Below are positions 24,755 through 33,968 of a stretch of DNA of 64,000 nt, piece after piece. The stretch comes from Candidatus Gastranaerophilales bacterium (GTDB taxonomy: Bacteria; Cyanobacteriota; Vampirovibrionia; Gastranaerophilales; Gastranaerophilaceae), in the NCBI GenBank assembly GCA_944324435.1, contig CALUWH010000004.1:1-64000 (forward strand), given 5' to 3'. The notes under the pieces were generated by a model that worked only from the letters and a program-made list of their open reading frames with translations, did no database searches and was not told the origin of the DNA. Numbering within the stretch: the first letter of the stretch is position 1; the number at the start of each line of letters is the position of its first letter. The translations under genes and the position numbers were made by a program.

Positions 24755-25653
24755 TTCTCGTCAGTCTCTATATCCGGAGCATTGATTAACTCTCTTTTCA
24801 GGTTAGTCTTTACACCACTTAACGGCCCGTTGTTAGGTGCAATAAGATTTTGGTAATACTTCTTTGCATACACAAACGGAAATTTCGGAATCCAGGAGAA
24901 ATTCATAATTACGCCTGCAGCGTCCGCACCTTTAGAAAACATAAGCTCATCAATCGTCTCTTCATAGGCAGGAGAAATTGAAGAAAAAATCTTTAGAAAA
25001 TAATTCGTAGCAGTAACTCCATAATATCCTGTTGTTACTCCCGGCTTTGTAATCAATTCCGTTATTGTAAAATCGGAATTATCCTGTATTGACTGAATAT
25101 TTGTAGGCAGAGTTAAAGCTTCAGTCTCGCTGCCTCTCGTAATCTCAAAGGTCTGACCATTATACACAAGAACCATCGTATTTGGTTTCGGCATATAGAT
25201 ATCATCAAAAACATTATCCAATATCATCTGGCCGTTCATATCCGTAACGCCGTATTTATAATTTTTGCAGGTCAAAAACATACCGCCGTAGAGCAAGTCT
25301 ATTGAAGAAAATTCAACCGGAAGAATTGTGAATCCGTACTCATCAAAAAGCCCCATTTTGCTGCCTTTACCGAGTTTTACATATTTTCCCAGAACACGCT
25401 CTGCATAGCTGTATTTTGGCTCGACAACGAACTTGCCCGTATTTACCATAAGCCCGAATTTTGAGCCCTTTTGAGTGAGCCAAGAATCTTCTCCGATTCT
25501 AATTAATTTTTTATACTGAGCCTCAACAGTAATGTTCCCTTTCTCGTCTTTCAGTCCAAACTCGCCGTCATCATTTTTGAAAACAACCGAGCGCGCCGAA
25601 ACGGAACTCTGTATAAGAATACAAGATAAAATTAATAAACTCAACTTCTTCAT
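24751..25653 (-). CDS. Secreted WG-repeat protein
   Basis: A 300-residue protein with an N-terminal signal peptide (about 1-20). Five or so WG/KWG-type repeats follow (blocks such as F-G-L-K-D-E-K-G-N, F-G-L-M-V-N-T-G, M-G-L-F-D-E-Y-G, Y-G-V-T-D-M-N-G). The last 130 residues are not recognised. WG repeats form beta-rich binding surfaces; the ligand is unknown. A TG-T-GATAAT box lies 8 nt before the ATG without a Shine-Dalgarno, so the mRNA leader would be only 1-2 nt. Confidence 0.75.
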   Translation of the reverse strand: MKKLSLLILSCILIQSSVSARSVVFKNDDGEFGLKDEKGNITVEAQYKKLIRIGEDSWLTQKGSKFGLMVNTGKFVVEPKYSYAERVLGKYVKLGKGSKMGLFDEYGFTILPVEFSSIDLLYGGMFLTCKNYKYGVTDMNGQMILDNVFDDIYMPKPNTMVLVYNGQTFEITRGSETEALTLPTNIQSIQDNSDFTITELITKPGVTTGYYGVTATNYFLKIFSSISPAYEETIDELMFSKGADAAGVIMNFSWIPKFPFVYAKKYYQNLIAPNNGPLSGVKTNLKRELINAPDIETDEN

Positions 25654-25699
25654 AATAAAAGATTATCACAAAATCCGCTTTTTGTGAATTTAATAATCC

Positions 25700-27688
25700 T
25701 TATTTTTCAACCATTTCTCTTAACTTCTTAAGCTGGTCTCGGATTTCTGCCGCGCGTTCAAAGTCGAGTATTTTAGCGGCCTTATGCATATCTTTTTCGA
25801 GCTTGGATATAAGTTTCGGCAAGTCTTTCCGCTCTATACCCAAATCCACCATTTCCTCGGCAACAATATCTTCCAAATCCCTGTAGCTTGCAACCAGCGA
25901 CAAAAGATTATTTTCAATAGGCTTCTTAATCGTCTGCGGAATAATTCCGTATTTTTTGTTGTACTCCAGCTGAATTTCGCGGCGTCTGTTTGTCTCATCT
26001 ATAGCCCTCTGCATTGAATCCGTTATTTTGTCCGCATACATTATAACTTCACCGCAAGCATTACGAGCAGCACGCCCGATAGTCTGAATCAAACTTGTAT
26101 CAGACCTTAAGAATCCCTCCTTATCCGCATCCATAATCGCAACAAGAGAAACTTCTGGAATATCCAAACCTTCTCTAAGGAGGTTAACACCTATCAGAAC
26201 ATCAAACTCGCCAAGTCTTAAATCGCGCAAAATCTCTACACGCTCAATAGATTTTATTCCGCTGTGCAAGTATCTTACCCTTATTCCTTCCTGCAAGAAA
26301 AAGTCGCACAAATCCTCTGCCATGCGTTTTGTTAATGTCGTAATCAAGACACGCTCTTCTTTTTTCGCGCGCTTTTCAATCTCGATTTTCAAATCACTAA
26401 TCTGTGTCTCAATCGGTCTTACGCTGATTTTCGGATCGACAAGCCCTGTAGGTCTGATAATCTGTTCCACAAGCTGGTCGGAAGTATTCTTTTCAAACTC
26501 ACCGGGGGTTGCGGAGATATAGATTTTCTGTCCTACTTTGGCAAAAAATTCTTCACTTTTAAGAGGCCTGTTATCCTTAGCGCAAGGAAGCCTGAATCCG
26601 TATTCAATAAGCGTATTTTTTCTTGAAGCATCCCCGTGGTACATTCCGTTAAGCTGCGGCAGTGTTACGTGCGATTCATCAATAACCGTGAGAAAATCTT
26701 CCTGAAAATAATCCAAAAGTGTTGCAGGTGCAGACCCGACAGGGCGGCGTTCAATAATTCTCGAATAATTCTCAATTCCTGAACAGTAGCCCATTTCTTT
26801 TATCATCTCTATATCGTACTTCACCCTCTGTTGAAGCCTTTGTGATTCCAGAATTTTGTTCTGACTTTCGAGTTCCGCAACACGATTTTTAAGCTCCTGC
26901 CGAATCATGCTTATTGTCTCTTCCTCATTCTCATCATAAGAAATATAGTGAACCGCAGGATAAATCACTACACTCTCGGGAGCTTCCAAAATTTCGCCTG
27001 TAAGGCTGTCAATCTTGACGATTTTTTCAACCTCATCATCAAAGAAATAAACCCTTGTTATAATCTTTTCATACGCAGGCATAATCTCTACAATGTCGCC
27101 TCTTGCCCTGAAAGTCGAACGCTCAAGAACCAAGTCATTTCTTGTGTATTGAACGGATACAAGATGTTTTATCAATTCGCCGCGGTCAAGCTTTCCGCCA
27201 ACCTGAATTGTTATTGCCCCCTTAAAATAATTTTCAGGCAGCCCCAAACCGTAAATACAGCTTACGGAGGCGACAATGATAACATCATTCCGCTCATAAA
27301 GACTTCTTGTTGTATTGTGCCTCAAACGGTCGATTTCTTCATTAATACTTGCCGATTTTTCGATATATGTATCTGTTCTCGGAATATAAGCCTCCGGCTG
27401 ATAGTAATCATAATAACTGATAAAATACTCCACAGCATTATTTGGAAACAATTCCTTAAACTCGTTATAAAGCTGAGCTGCCAGAGTTTTGTTATGCGCA
27501 ATAATCAAGGTTGGTTTCTGTACCTGCTCGATTACGTTTGCAATAGTAAAAGTTTTACCTGAGCCGGTAATCCCCAGCAAAGTCTGGGCATCATCTCCAT
27601 TATTAATCCCGTCTACCAGTTCTTTTATAGCTTTCGGCTGATCTCCTGCCGGCTTATATTTCGACACCAGTTCAAATTTATTTCTCAT
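25700..27688 (-). CDS. uvrB: Excinuclease ABC subunit B
   Basis: About 662 residues. Helicase-like protein with Walker A G-I-T-G-S-G-K-T-F, the beta-hairpin region with Y-D-Y-Y-Q-P-E-A-Y, helicase motif VI Q-T-I-G-R-A-A-R, and the C-terminal UVR motif (K-I-L-D-F-E-R-A-A-E-I-R-D). It verifies DNA damage and loads UvrC in nucleotide excision repair. The open frame reaches a TTG at 27706. ATG 27688 is preferred: it gives the canonical M-R-N-K-F-E-L start and lies 6 nt after a perfect TATAAT, so the gene looks leaderless. Confidence 0.96.
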   Translation of the reverse strand: MRNKFELVSKYKPAGDQPKAIKELVDGINNGDDAQTLLGITGSGKTFTIANVIEQVQKPTLIIAHNKTLAAQLYNEFKELFPNNAVEYFISYYDYYQPEAYIPRTDTYIEKSASINEEIDRLRHNTTRSLYERNDVIIVASVSCIYGLGLPENYFKGAITIQVGGKLDRGELIKHLVSVQYTRNDLVLERSTFRARGDIVEIMPAYEKIITRVYFFDDEVEKIVKIDSLTGEILEAPESVVIYPAVHYISYDENEEETISMIRQELKNRVAELESQNKILESQRLQQRVKYDIEMIKEMGYCSGIENYSRIIERRPVGSAPATLLDYFQEDFLTVIDESHVTLPQLNGMYHGDASRKNTLIEYGFRLPCAKDNRPLKSEEFFAKVGQKIYISATPGEFEKNTSDQLVEQIIRPTGLVDPKISVRPIETQISDLKIEIEKRAKKEERVLITTLTKRMAEDLCDFFLQEGIRVRYLHSGIKSIERVEILRDLRLGEFDVLIGVNLLREGLDIPEVSLVAIMDADKEGFLRSDTSLIQTIGRAARNACGEVIMYADKITDSMQRAIDETNRRREIQLEYNKKYGIIPQTIKKPIENNLLSLVASYRDLEDIVAEEMVDLGIERKDLPKLISKLEKDMHKAAKILDFERAAEIRDQLKKLREMVEK

Positions 27689-27694
27689 AGAAAT

Positions 27695-27724
27695 ATTATA
27701 AGTCAAATCAAATTATTTGTGTAA
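27695..27724 (-). promoter_or_regulatory. Leaderless promoter of uvrB
   Basis: Minus-strand TATAAT at 27695-27700, then 6 nt, then ATG at 27688. A TTACAC lies upstream with an 18-nt spacer. There is no ribosome-binding site. The upstream TTG start would place the -10 box inside the gene. Confidence 0.7.
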
Positions 27725-27775
27725 AATAACGGCTGAAAATTCACTCTAACCTCCGATAATTTGCACTCTTTTATT

Positions 27776-30700
27776 TTAATTTATCCATTTGAAGCTGGTG
27801 ACATAATTATCGCCGTTAATATTCCCCTTAATTTCTGCTATAAATTTTCTATAAGCCTTGCTGGAAAGTTCAATTCCGGGAATTTTATTAATTTGTTCCA
27901 GAACTCTTGAATCTTTAGATAAATCAACGCCCGGGATTACATTAAATAACGTGTTCAACGAAAGATTCCCAACCGGACCGAACATTGTCGAAATTTTCTT
28001 TGACAAAAGTCCAAGAACTTCCATATTAGCGATAGATGTTGAAAAATTATAGTTACCGCTTATATAAAGGCTGAGGTCTTTGCCGCGAGTTATAATTTCT
28101 ATATCATGAGCAATACCGTCTTTAATATCCAATTCTCCTGAAATATTTGAAAACTCTCCGGTTTTAAGCGGTGTTACCAAATCTATAACACTATTAATAG
28201 ATACACCCGTCAGTCCGCCCTTCAAAAGGTTTCCGGCTTTCAAAAGGTACTCAAGAGAACCCAGTTTTGGCATACGCCCTTCTGTAACATTGAAAACAGT
28301 TTTTCCGTTTAAAGTTTTCATACAGTGATTAAAATCAACACCGCTGCAAGAAAGATTTATACTCCCTGTCAAATCACCGTATATCTGATTTTGTAAATCA
28401 AATAATGCTATCGATAAATCATTTGCATCAATATCTGACGCTTTCAAATTTAGTTCAGTATAATTGTTTGCGAGATTGTATATCAAAGCCCCATCAAGAT
28501 TACCACGCGCTAGATTAAACTTAAAGTCATTAACGTTCAATATTTTCTTGTCGTTAAATGACATCGAAGCTTCAAAATCCTCTGCAATAATATTTCTTAA
28601 ATGAATACTGTCAGCGCGCATTTTTAAATTTTTTACAACCGCTGTTGAGACGTCAAACCCTTCAAAGGAGGCAAATGTTGAATAGTTATCAACCTGTGAT
28701 AGCTTCAATTTGTCTATTATATAGTTCAAATCCAAAACACCCGTATAAATTTGCGCATTTTCTATATAATATGGCGGCGTGAGCTTATTTTTCATAACTC
28801 CTTGAATAGAAATATCATTTCCCAAAATTTCACCTTTTGATGAAAGATTTATTGTCTTATCTTTAAATGACACAATAATACTTTTTAGAGTTGTATCCAA
28901 AAACGGGATATTTGTTTCAAAAATATGAAAATCGCCAACAAGCTTAGGATTAGAAAGCTTTCCGTTAAACACAAGATCCGAGGTAAATTGCCCCTGTTTT
29001 ATATTTGGTTTTCTGAATATTATATTAAAAATTCTTGCATCTGTTGGGTTATTGGTTTTTATATATAGATTGTGAAACCCTAAGTCTTCCTTATAGACAT
29101 CGATTCCGCCCTTTGCTTTAAGCATGTTCAATCGTGTCTCACGTCCAGATTGAGAGGATATTAACTTGTCGTATGAAAACTCTTTTATTTTCAGCTTGTA
29201 CAATTCTTGTATTTTAGCATCTAAATTAAGTACAATGGCATTTTCCACATCACCGATTGTTGCCCCAAGATGGTAAATGCTGGAATCTTTAGACATATTG
29301 ACTTCGGATTTAACATCAAAATTATTTTTCTCACCCTTTAAATTTGCGGAATAAACAATATCGCCTTTGATTTTTACCGGATAGATTTGATTTTTGTTGA
29401 TATATTTATCTATAAATTCCTGTTTAGGCTTTGAATTAAAATACATATCAAAGTTTTGTTTTGAAAGCACATCCTTGATAGTTCCATCCGCAAGTATCGG
29501 CATGCCGTCTGCAATAAGATTTATTTTATTTAGCCTGAGATTATTATTCCTCATAATAAGGCTGCCGTTTACAATTTGAACAGGCATATTCAGTGGTACA
29601 TAAGTAAATTTCAGACCGCCTAAATCAGTATATGCATTAATCTTGCTGTGATTTACCCTGCAATTGAGATTAATTTTACCGTTATCAAATCTGATTTGAT
29701 TGATATTGTCCCGTAATTCTTCTGATAAATAATTGGCAAATTTGTTAATTTCAGGCAAGCTGAATGATTTTAAATATACAGAACCATTGATATCAGGTTT
29801 TTGTGACAGAGGATTTTTAGCGCTGATATTTATATCAAACGTACCTCCGCTGTCTGAAATTGAACCTCTAAGATTTGATATTTTAAGGTTGTTATCATCA
29901 AAAGAGACCTCACCGCTTGACAGTTTTAACTTATTATCTTTAGACGAAGCAATAACACGGGCATTAAAATTTATTTTTTCGTATTCTATTTCATTAATTT
30001 TGCCTTTGTATTTTGCAATCACATTTACAACAATGTTTCCGGCTTCTTTTACAAAATTATCGCTTGCAGGAATTATGTCTTTTACCGCAAGTTTCGGAAT
30101 TTCTATGCTCAAATCGGCCGCGTTATTTCGCACCTGAGCTTTTGCAGCAAGAGGAGAAGAACCTATATAAGAACTTATTTCCGCTGCTGCATTTGTTCCG
30201 GTTATATTAACTTTGCCTTTTGTATTATGAATTTCCATCCCCTGCATACCGAAAGTATTGCCAAGAAGAATTATCTCTCCGTCCGTAAAAAGATTTTCAT
30301 TGAATTTTATATACTCGATATCTTTTATTGCACCGTAGACTTTTAGCTTTAAGTTGACCATCCCACCGCATATATCAAGCTTGGGCAGCATTTCCTTGAT
30401 TTCGTCTATCATTGTTGACGTCTGTATGGCATTGTACAGATAGCTTATCTCCTGATTATCAGAAGCTACGTCAAAATCAAACTTGCCATAGAGATTACAT
30501 GTTCCGTTAATCTCTACAGTTTTGCCGTTTATATATCCCTTTTTAGTTGTAAAGACGGCATTTTGATCATTAAATTTTAATACTGCCTGAGCATCTTTTA
30601 AAACCAAATTTGGAATTTCGTTGAAAAATGTTGTTACATTATAAAAATTCAAAGTCCCCCATACATGCGGATTTTTTCGATTACCTTTAACTATAATGTC

Positions 30701-32116
30701 AATATTGCCGCTGCCTTTTATATCCATAATCGGAACAGGCCCAATGATAAAATTCAGTATTTCATGGATTGGATTTACTTTTGATTCTGCCAGCTGTAGA
30801 TCAACTTTTGGTGTGCTCCAGACTCTCATATCTGCATATTTGACGTTATAAAGTTCAACTCCCCCTTTTACCCAAACCTTTTCAGTACCGCCTGCAGGAA
30901 CTGTAACATCGAAATTTACATACTTACCTTTAAAACTTAGTTTTACGGTTGCACCATTAGCATTTTTTATGGGAGAGATTAAAATAACATTGTCAACAAA
31001 GACATCACCGTTAACTTCAGGCTCCGCTATATTACCTTTGACCGTAAAATTCGCAATTACGTCGCCGTACATTTTGTATTTCTTGAGCTTATAGGCATTT
31101 ATCTCCTCTATAACAAACGGCGGAAGCAGACTTATGATATCTTCCACTTTGGACGTATCCAGCTGGACATTTAAATCTACGGTTGTTGTGGGTCTGTCAA
31201 GATAATCAAAAACTGAGCCGGATATAGTTGAGTGGATATTCTTTGAATTTATTTTTACGCTGTCAAAGGTAATGAATTTTCGTGTAATATGAAATTTTGA
31301 ATCAACTTTAAGATTATCCGGAAATACCAGTGATTTTGCAGAATCCTTCATTATAAACGAACCATTATTGAAAACCGCGTGTAAATTATCTTTATCAACA
31401 CTCGCATTTATACTCCCATTGATATTGACAAGGTCGGCCGGAAGATAGTTCTTCAAATATTCTTTGAGAGGTTTCAGCTCAAAATTGGAGATTTTTATGC
31501 TGACCTTACTTTTTTCTATGTCATTATTCTTTGGTAAAAACAAATCTACATTTATTTCAGACATCGATTTTTTTATATTTACACGGCTGTTTGTAAAGAG
31601 CTTGATAAAACGCCCGTTATTTTGATACACAATGTTATCGGCCGTATAGACAAAAGGTTCTGTAACATTGTTCTGATTGAGAGTGAGTACAAATTTGTCT
31701 ATTTGAAGCTTTTTGCACTTGAGTTTGAGATTATCAAGATTAGTGATAAAATTTCTGTCAAGTTCGGGCTTTTGCCGGAGTCTCAGATTTATATTTATAC
31801 TTGAAGAGTAAAAATTATTGATGTGAACTTTGCCGGATAATAACGGCAATATTCTTATTGAGATATCCGGATTCTCCATTTCCGCCTTTGTATTTTGCGC
31901 CTCTATAATAATCTTATCTGCTCTGAATCTTGCTGTTGGAACAACATTTAGACGTAACTCCGGATTCTGCACTACGATACTGAATCCGCAGGCAGCTGAT
32001 ATTTTTTGACTGACTAGAGGAAATACCTTTGGAAAAATTAACGGCAAGCCTAAAAGCCAAATTATATAAAAGACCAAAATTAATATTATATATTTATTTA
32101 ACGGAATTTTCTTCAT
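27776..32116 (-). CDS. Giant AsmA/TamB-like envelope protein
   Basis: A 1446-residue protein with one N-terminal membrane anchor (about 7-28). Roughly 1400 residues of repetitive beta-rich sequence follow (D-x-N-G-x, G-x-I-x-x-x-G patterns), with an AsmA-like C-terminal region around 1230-1430. Members of this superfamily form long grooved beta-structures and are implicated in moving phospholipids between inner and outer membrane. The length is near TamB or YhdP rather than AsmA. No TamA/BamA partner is visible here. A strong promoter (TTGTAG, 17 nt, TATGAT) ends 8 nt before the ATG. Confidence 0.8.
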   Translation of the reverse strand: MKKIPLNKYIILILVFYIIWLLGLPLIFPKVFPLVSQKISAACGFSIVVQNPELRLNVVPTARFRADKIIIEAQNTKAEMENPDISIRILPLLSGKVHINNFYSSSININLRLRQKPELDRNFITNLDNLKLKCKKLQIDKFVLTLNQNNVTEPFVYTADNIVYQNNGRFIKLFTNSRVNIKKSMSEINVDLFLPKNNDIEKSKVSIKISNFELKPLKEYLKNYLPADLVNINGSINASVDKDNLHAVFNNGSFIMKDSAKSLVFPDNLKVDSKFHITRKFITFDSVKINSKNIHSTISGSVFDYLDRPTTTVDLNVQLDTSKVEDIISLLPPFVIEEINAYKLKKYKMYGDVIANFTVKGNIAEPEVNGDVFVDNVILISPIKNANGATVKLSFKGKYVNFDVTVPAGGTEKVWVKGGVELYNVKYADMRVWSTPKVDLQLAESKVNPIHEILNFIIGPVPIMDIKGSGNIDIIVKGNRKNPHVWGTLNFYNVTTFFNEIPNLVLKDAQAVLKFNDQNAVFTTKKGYINGKTVEINGTCNLYGKFDFDVASDNQEISYLYNAIQTSTMIDEIKEMLPKLDICGGMVNLKLKVYGAIKDIEYIKFNENLFTDGEIILLGNTFGMQGMEIHNTKGKVNITGTNAAAEISSYIGSSPLAAKAQVRNNAADLSIEIPKLAVKDIIPASDNFVKEAGNIVVNVIAKYKGKINEIEYEKINFNARVIASSKDNKLKLSSGEVSFDDNNLKISNLRGSISDSGGTFDINISAKNPLSQKPDINGSVYLKSFSLPEINKFANYLSEELRDNINQIRFDNGKINLNCRVNHSKINAYTDLGGLKFTYVPLNMPVQIVNGSLIMRNNNLRLNKINLIADGMPILADGTIKDVLSKQNFDMYFNSKPKQEFIDKYINKNQIYPVKIKGDIVYSANLKGEKNNFDVKSEVNMSKDSSIYHLGATIGDVENAIVLNLDAKIQELYKLKIKEFSYDKLISSQSGRETRLNMLKAKGGIDVYKEDLGFHNLYIKTNNPTDARIFNIIFRKPNIKQGQFTSDLVFNGKLSNPKLVGDFHIFETNIPFLDTTLKSIIVSFKDKTINLSSKGEILGNDISIQGVMKNKLTPPYYIENAQIYTGVLDLNYIIDKLKLSQVDNYSTFASFEGFDVSTAVVKNLKMRADSIHLRNIIAEDFEASMSFNDKKILNVNDFKFNLARGNLDGALIYNLANNYTELNLKASDIDANDLSIALFDLQNQIYGDLTGSINLSCSGVDFNHCMKTLNGKTVFNVTEGRMPKLGSLEYLLKAGNLLKGGLTGVSINSVIDLVTPLKTGEFSNISGELDIKDGIAHDIEIITRGKDLSLYISGNYNFSTSIANMEVLGLLSKKISTMFGPVGNLSLNTLFNVIPGVDLSKDSRVLEQINKIPGIELSSKAYRKFIAEIKGNINGDNYVTSFKWIN

Positions 32117-32124
32117 TTTTCTAT

Positions 32125-32153
32125 ATCATACCAACAAACATGTATAACTACAA
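32125..32153 (-). promoter_or_regulatory. Promoter of the AsmA-like gene
   Basis: Minus-strand TTGTAG at 32148-32153, a 17-nt spacer, and TATGAT at 32125-32130. The ATG begins 8 nt later, leaving a 1-2 nt leader. No Shine-Dalgarno is present. Confidence 0.65.
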
Positions 32154-32179
32154 CCCAAATGTAACATTACTTTAATTCG

Positions 32180-32217
32180 TTGGTTGTTTTGATTTGTTAT
32201 GATATAATCATATCGTG
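32180..32217 (+). promoter_or_regulatory. Leaderless promoter with GTG start
   Basis: TTGGTT at 32180-32185, a 17-nt spacer, and extended -10 TG-A-TATAAT (box 32203-32208). Six nucleotides later comes GTG at 32215, the predicted +1. It is divergent from the AsmA-like promoter in a 98-bp gap. Confidence 0.7.
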
Positions 32218-33414
32218 AGAGATTTTTTAAGAATATTGGCAGTAGGGATAATTCTTTTTGCGGCTCCGTATGTCTATGCGGCGCAGTATAAGGTTGTAAT
32301 ACTGCCTGATAATATTGTTACGGAAAACGAAGCTCTGGATTCGTACATCTATAATGCGACTGCGGAATTTTTTGCAAACGAGATTGCTAATATTCTTAAT
32401 CAAACGGACTATATTGTGTCACCTACGGTAAGCGAGGTGAGAAAACTTCTAAAGAGTTCCCCCACGTATATGCTGCCTGCAAAAAATCTTACAAACCGTT
32501 TTAGAACAACATACAATGTCGATTTTGTTGCATTAAAAAAAATAGCAGCGAAAAATCAGGCAAGATATGTTCTTTTGATAACTTCTTCCATTGATTCCGA
32601 AAACTACATATTAAGAAGAACTGTCTGGGATTTTTTAAATGTTCCGGGCGCGACCGTTGTAGATCCGGCCTATAAGATATCGACTTATGCGGCTCTTGCC
32701 GACACACAGAAGAATGTTATTCTTTGGTCTAACACATTTTATAAAACAATCAGTGTTGTAGAAAACAGAATAATTACAAGGGGGCCTTCTCCTCAGACAG
32801 AGCAGCTTCAAAAAATTCGGGATTATTCAAGAATGCTCTGTCCGGAAATCGCCCAAAATGTCCAATTAAAGGTGTTACCTGCCGATGTTTACGGAAAAGA
32901 ATCCAATCAAATTTATTATGACATGGCAAACTTTGACAACGTATTTACTAAAAAATACAGGAGATGGCATAAAGAGGGTTCAAAGGACTATAATGCATTT
33001 AAAACAAAAGTTGATGCACAAATAGCAGATACTAAAGAGAAAATAGACGAAACAAAAGAAAAAACAAAGTCCAAATTCCAGCAGTTTAAAGAAAAGCAAG
33101 AACAAATGAAACAGGAAAAACAACGTCAAAAAGAGCTTCAAAAACAACTGGAAGTTAAAGCAGAGCCTGTAAAAGAATCCTCTGACAAGACAACAAAAAC
33201 AAAAATTGAAACAACTCAAACAGAAAAAAATATTGTTAAACCTAATGATACCGAAACGGAAAAAGAGAATAATATTCTGAACATTAATCTTAAAAAGCCG
33301 GCTCTTGAAGATCAGAGTCTTTATGAACCGATAGAAATTCAAAAGACAAAGAAAAATAACTTATACGGTGAATTTGACAATTCTCGTCCTCCGCTTAGAG
33401 ATTACGCTTACTAA
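32215..33414 (+). CDS. Secreted protein with C-terminal coiled coil, unknown
   Basis: A 399-residue protein. Signal peptide at about 1-22 (ending Y-V-Y-A-A). A globular part at 25-245 has a mixed alpha/beta pattern, possibly related to periplasmic nucleotide- or lipoprotein-type folds but not recognised. A highly charged coiled coil rich in K, E and Q lies at about 255-335, and a short conserved-looking end (P-P-L-R-D-Y-A-Y) closes the protein. The GTG start is chosen because it gives an intact signal peptide and fits the leaderless promoter; no Shine-Dalgarno exists. Confidence 0.6.
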   Translation: MRDFLRILAVGIILFAAPYVYAAQYKVVILPDNIVTENEALDSYIYNATAEFFANEIANILNQTDYIVSPTVSEVRKLLKSSPTYMLPAKNLTNRFRTTYNVDFVALKKIAAKNQARYVLLITSSIDSENYILRRTVWDFLNVPGATVVDPAYKISTYAALADTQKNVILWSNTFYKTISVVENRIITRGPSPQTEQLQKIRDYSRMLCPEIAQNVQLKVLPADVYGKESNQIYYDMANFDNVFTKKYRRWHKEGSKDYNAFKTKVDAQIADTKEKIDETKEKTKSKFQQFKEKQEQMKQEKQRQKELQKQLEVKAEPVKESSDKTTKTKIETTQTEKNIVKPNDTETEKENNILNINLKKPALEDQSLYEPIEIQKTKKNNLYGEFDNSRPPLRDYAY

Positions 33415-33444
33415 CATTGATAATGAATGTTTAACCTTAAAATG

Positions 33445-33483
33445 AAAAATTTAGCAGTAATACACATCGGTACTACTGCTAAA
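33445..33483 (-). terminator. Terminator after fabZ
   Basis: A perfect 10-bp stem (TTTAGCAGTA at 33450-33459 with its complement at 33474-33483). On the minus strand it is followed by TTTTTC. It closes the dapB-to-fabZ operon and may also block the convergent gene. Confidence 0.7.
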
Positions 33484-33501
33484 CTGTTTGTCGAAATTTA
33501 T

Positions 33502-33957
33502 TTATTTCAAAGCGACCGTCATGTCTGCTTCAATGCAAACTTTTCCATCAACATAGCCAACACCATGGCTCTTGCAGATAGGACCTTTTACCTTAACTAA
33601 TTCAATAACCATATCAAATCTGTCACCAGGTCTTACTATGTTTTTGAACCTTACATTGTCAACGCCTGCGTATAATGTCAATTTTCCTTTATACTCAGGA
33701 AGTGTCATAAGAACAGGAGCAGAACATTGTGCAAGAGCTTCAAGCTGCAAAACTCCGGGCATTACAGGGTTGCCGGGGAAATGGCCCTGGAAAAATTCTT
33801 CATTCATTGTAAGGTTTTTGTATCCCTTAGCATATTTTCCCGGAACACATTCTGTGATTCTGTCTACCAAAAGAAACGGATATCTGTGCGGAAGCATTTG
33901 CATTAAATCCTGAATATCTAATGATATAACTTCTCCTTCTTTTACTTCTTCAATCAT
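33502..33957 (-). CDS. fabZ: 3-hydroxyacyl-ACP dehydratase
   Basis: A 151-residue hot-dog fold enzyme. Catalytic His59 lies in G-H-F-P-G-N-P-V-M-P-G and Glu73 in L-E-A-L-A-Q; the opening L-P-H-R-Y-P-F-L-L-V-D-R is classic. It dehydrates 3-hydroxyacyl-ACP in fatty acid synthesis, competing with LpxA/LpxD for the same substrate. AAGGAG precedes the ATG. It is the last gene of the operon; lpxA, which often follows, is not here. Confidence 0.97.
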   Translation of the reverse strand: MIEEVKEGEVISLDIQDLMQMLPHRYPFLLVDRITECVPGKYAKGYKNLTMNEEFFQGHFPGNPVMPGVLQLEALAQCSAPVLMTLPEYKGKLTLYAGVDNVRFKNIVRPGDRFDMVIELVKVKGPICKSHGVGYVDGKVCIEADMTVALK

Positions 33958-33968
33958 AATTTTTCTCC

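Noticed and set aside
26948-27562. 204-codon plus-strand frame inside uvrB
   Set aside because: It is antisense to a clear uvrB frame, with no recognisable protein features.
29733-30137. 134-codon plus-strand frame inside the AsmA-like gene
   Set aside because: Antisense shadow; it has no ribosome site and no domain.
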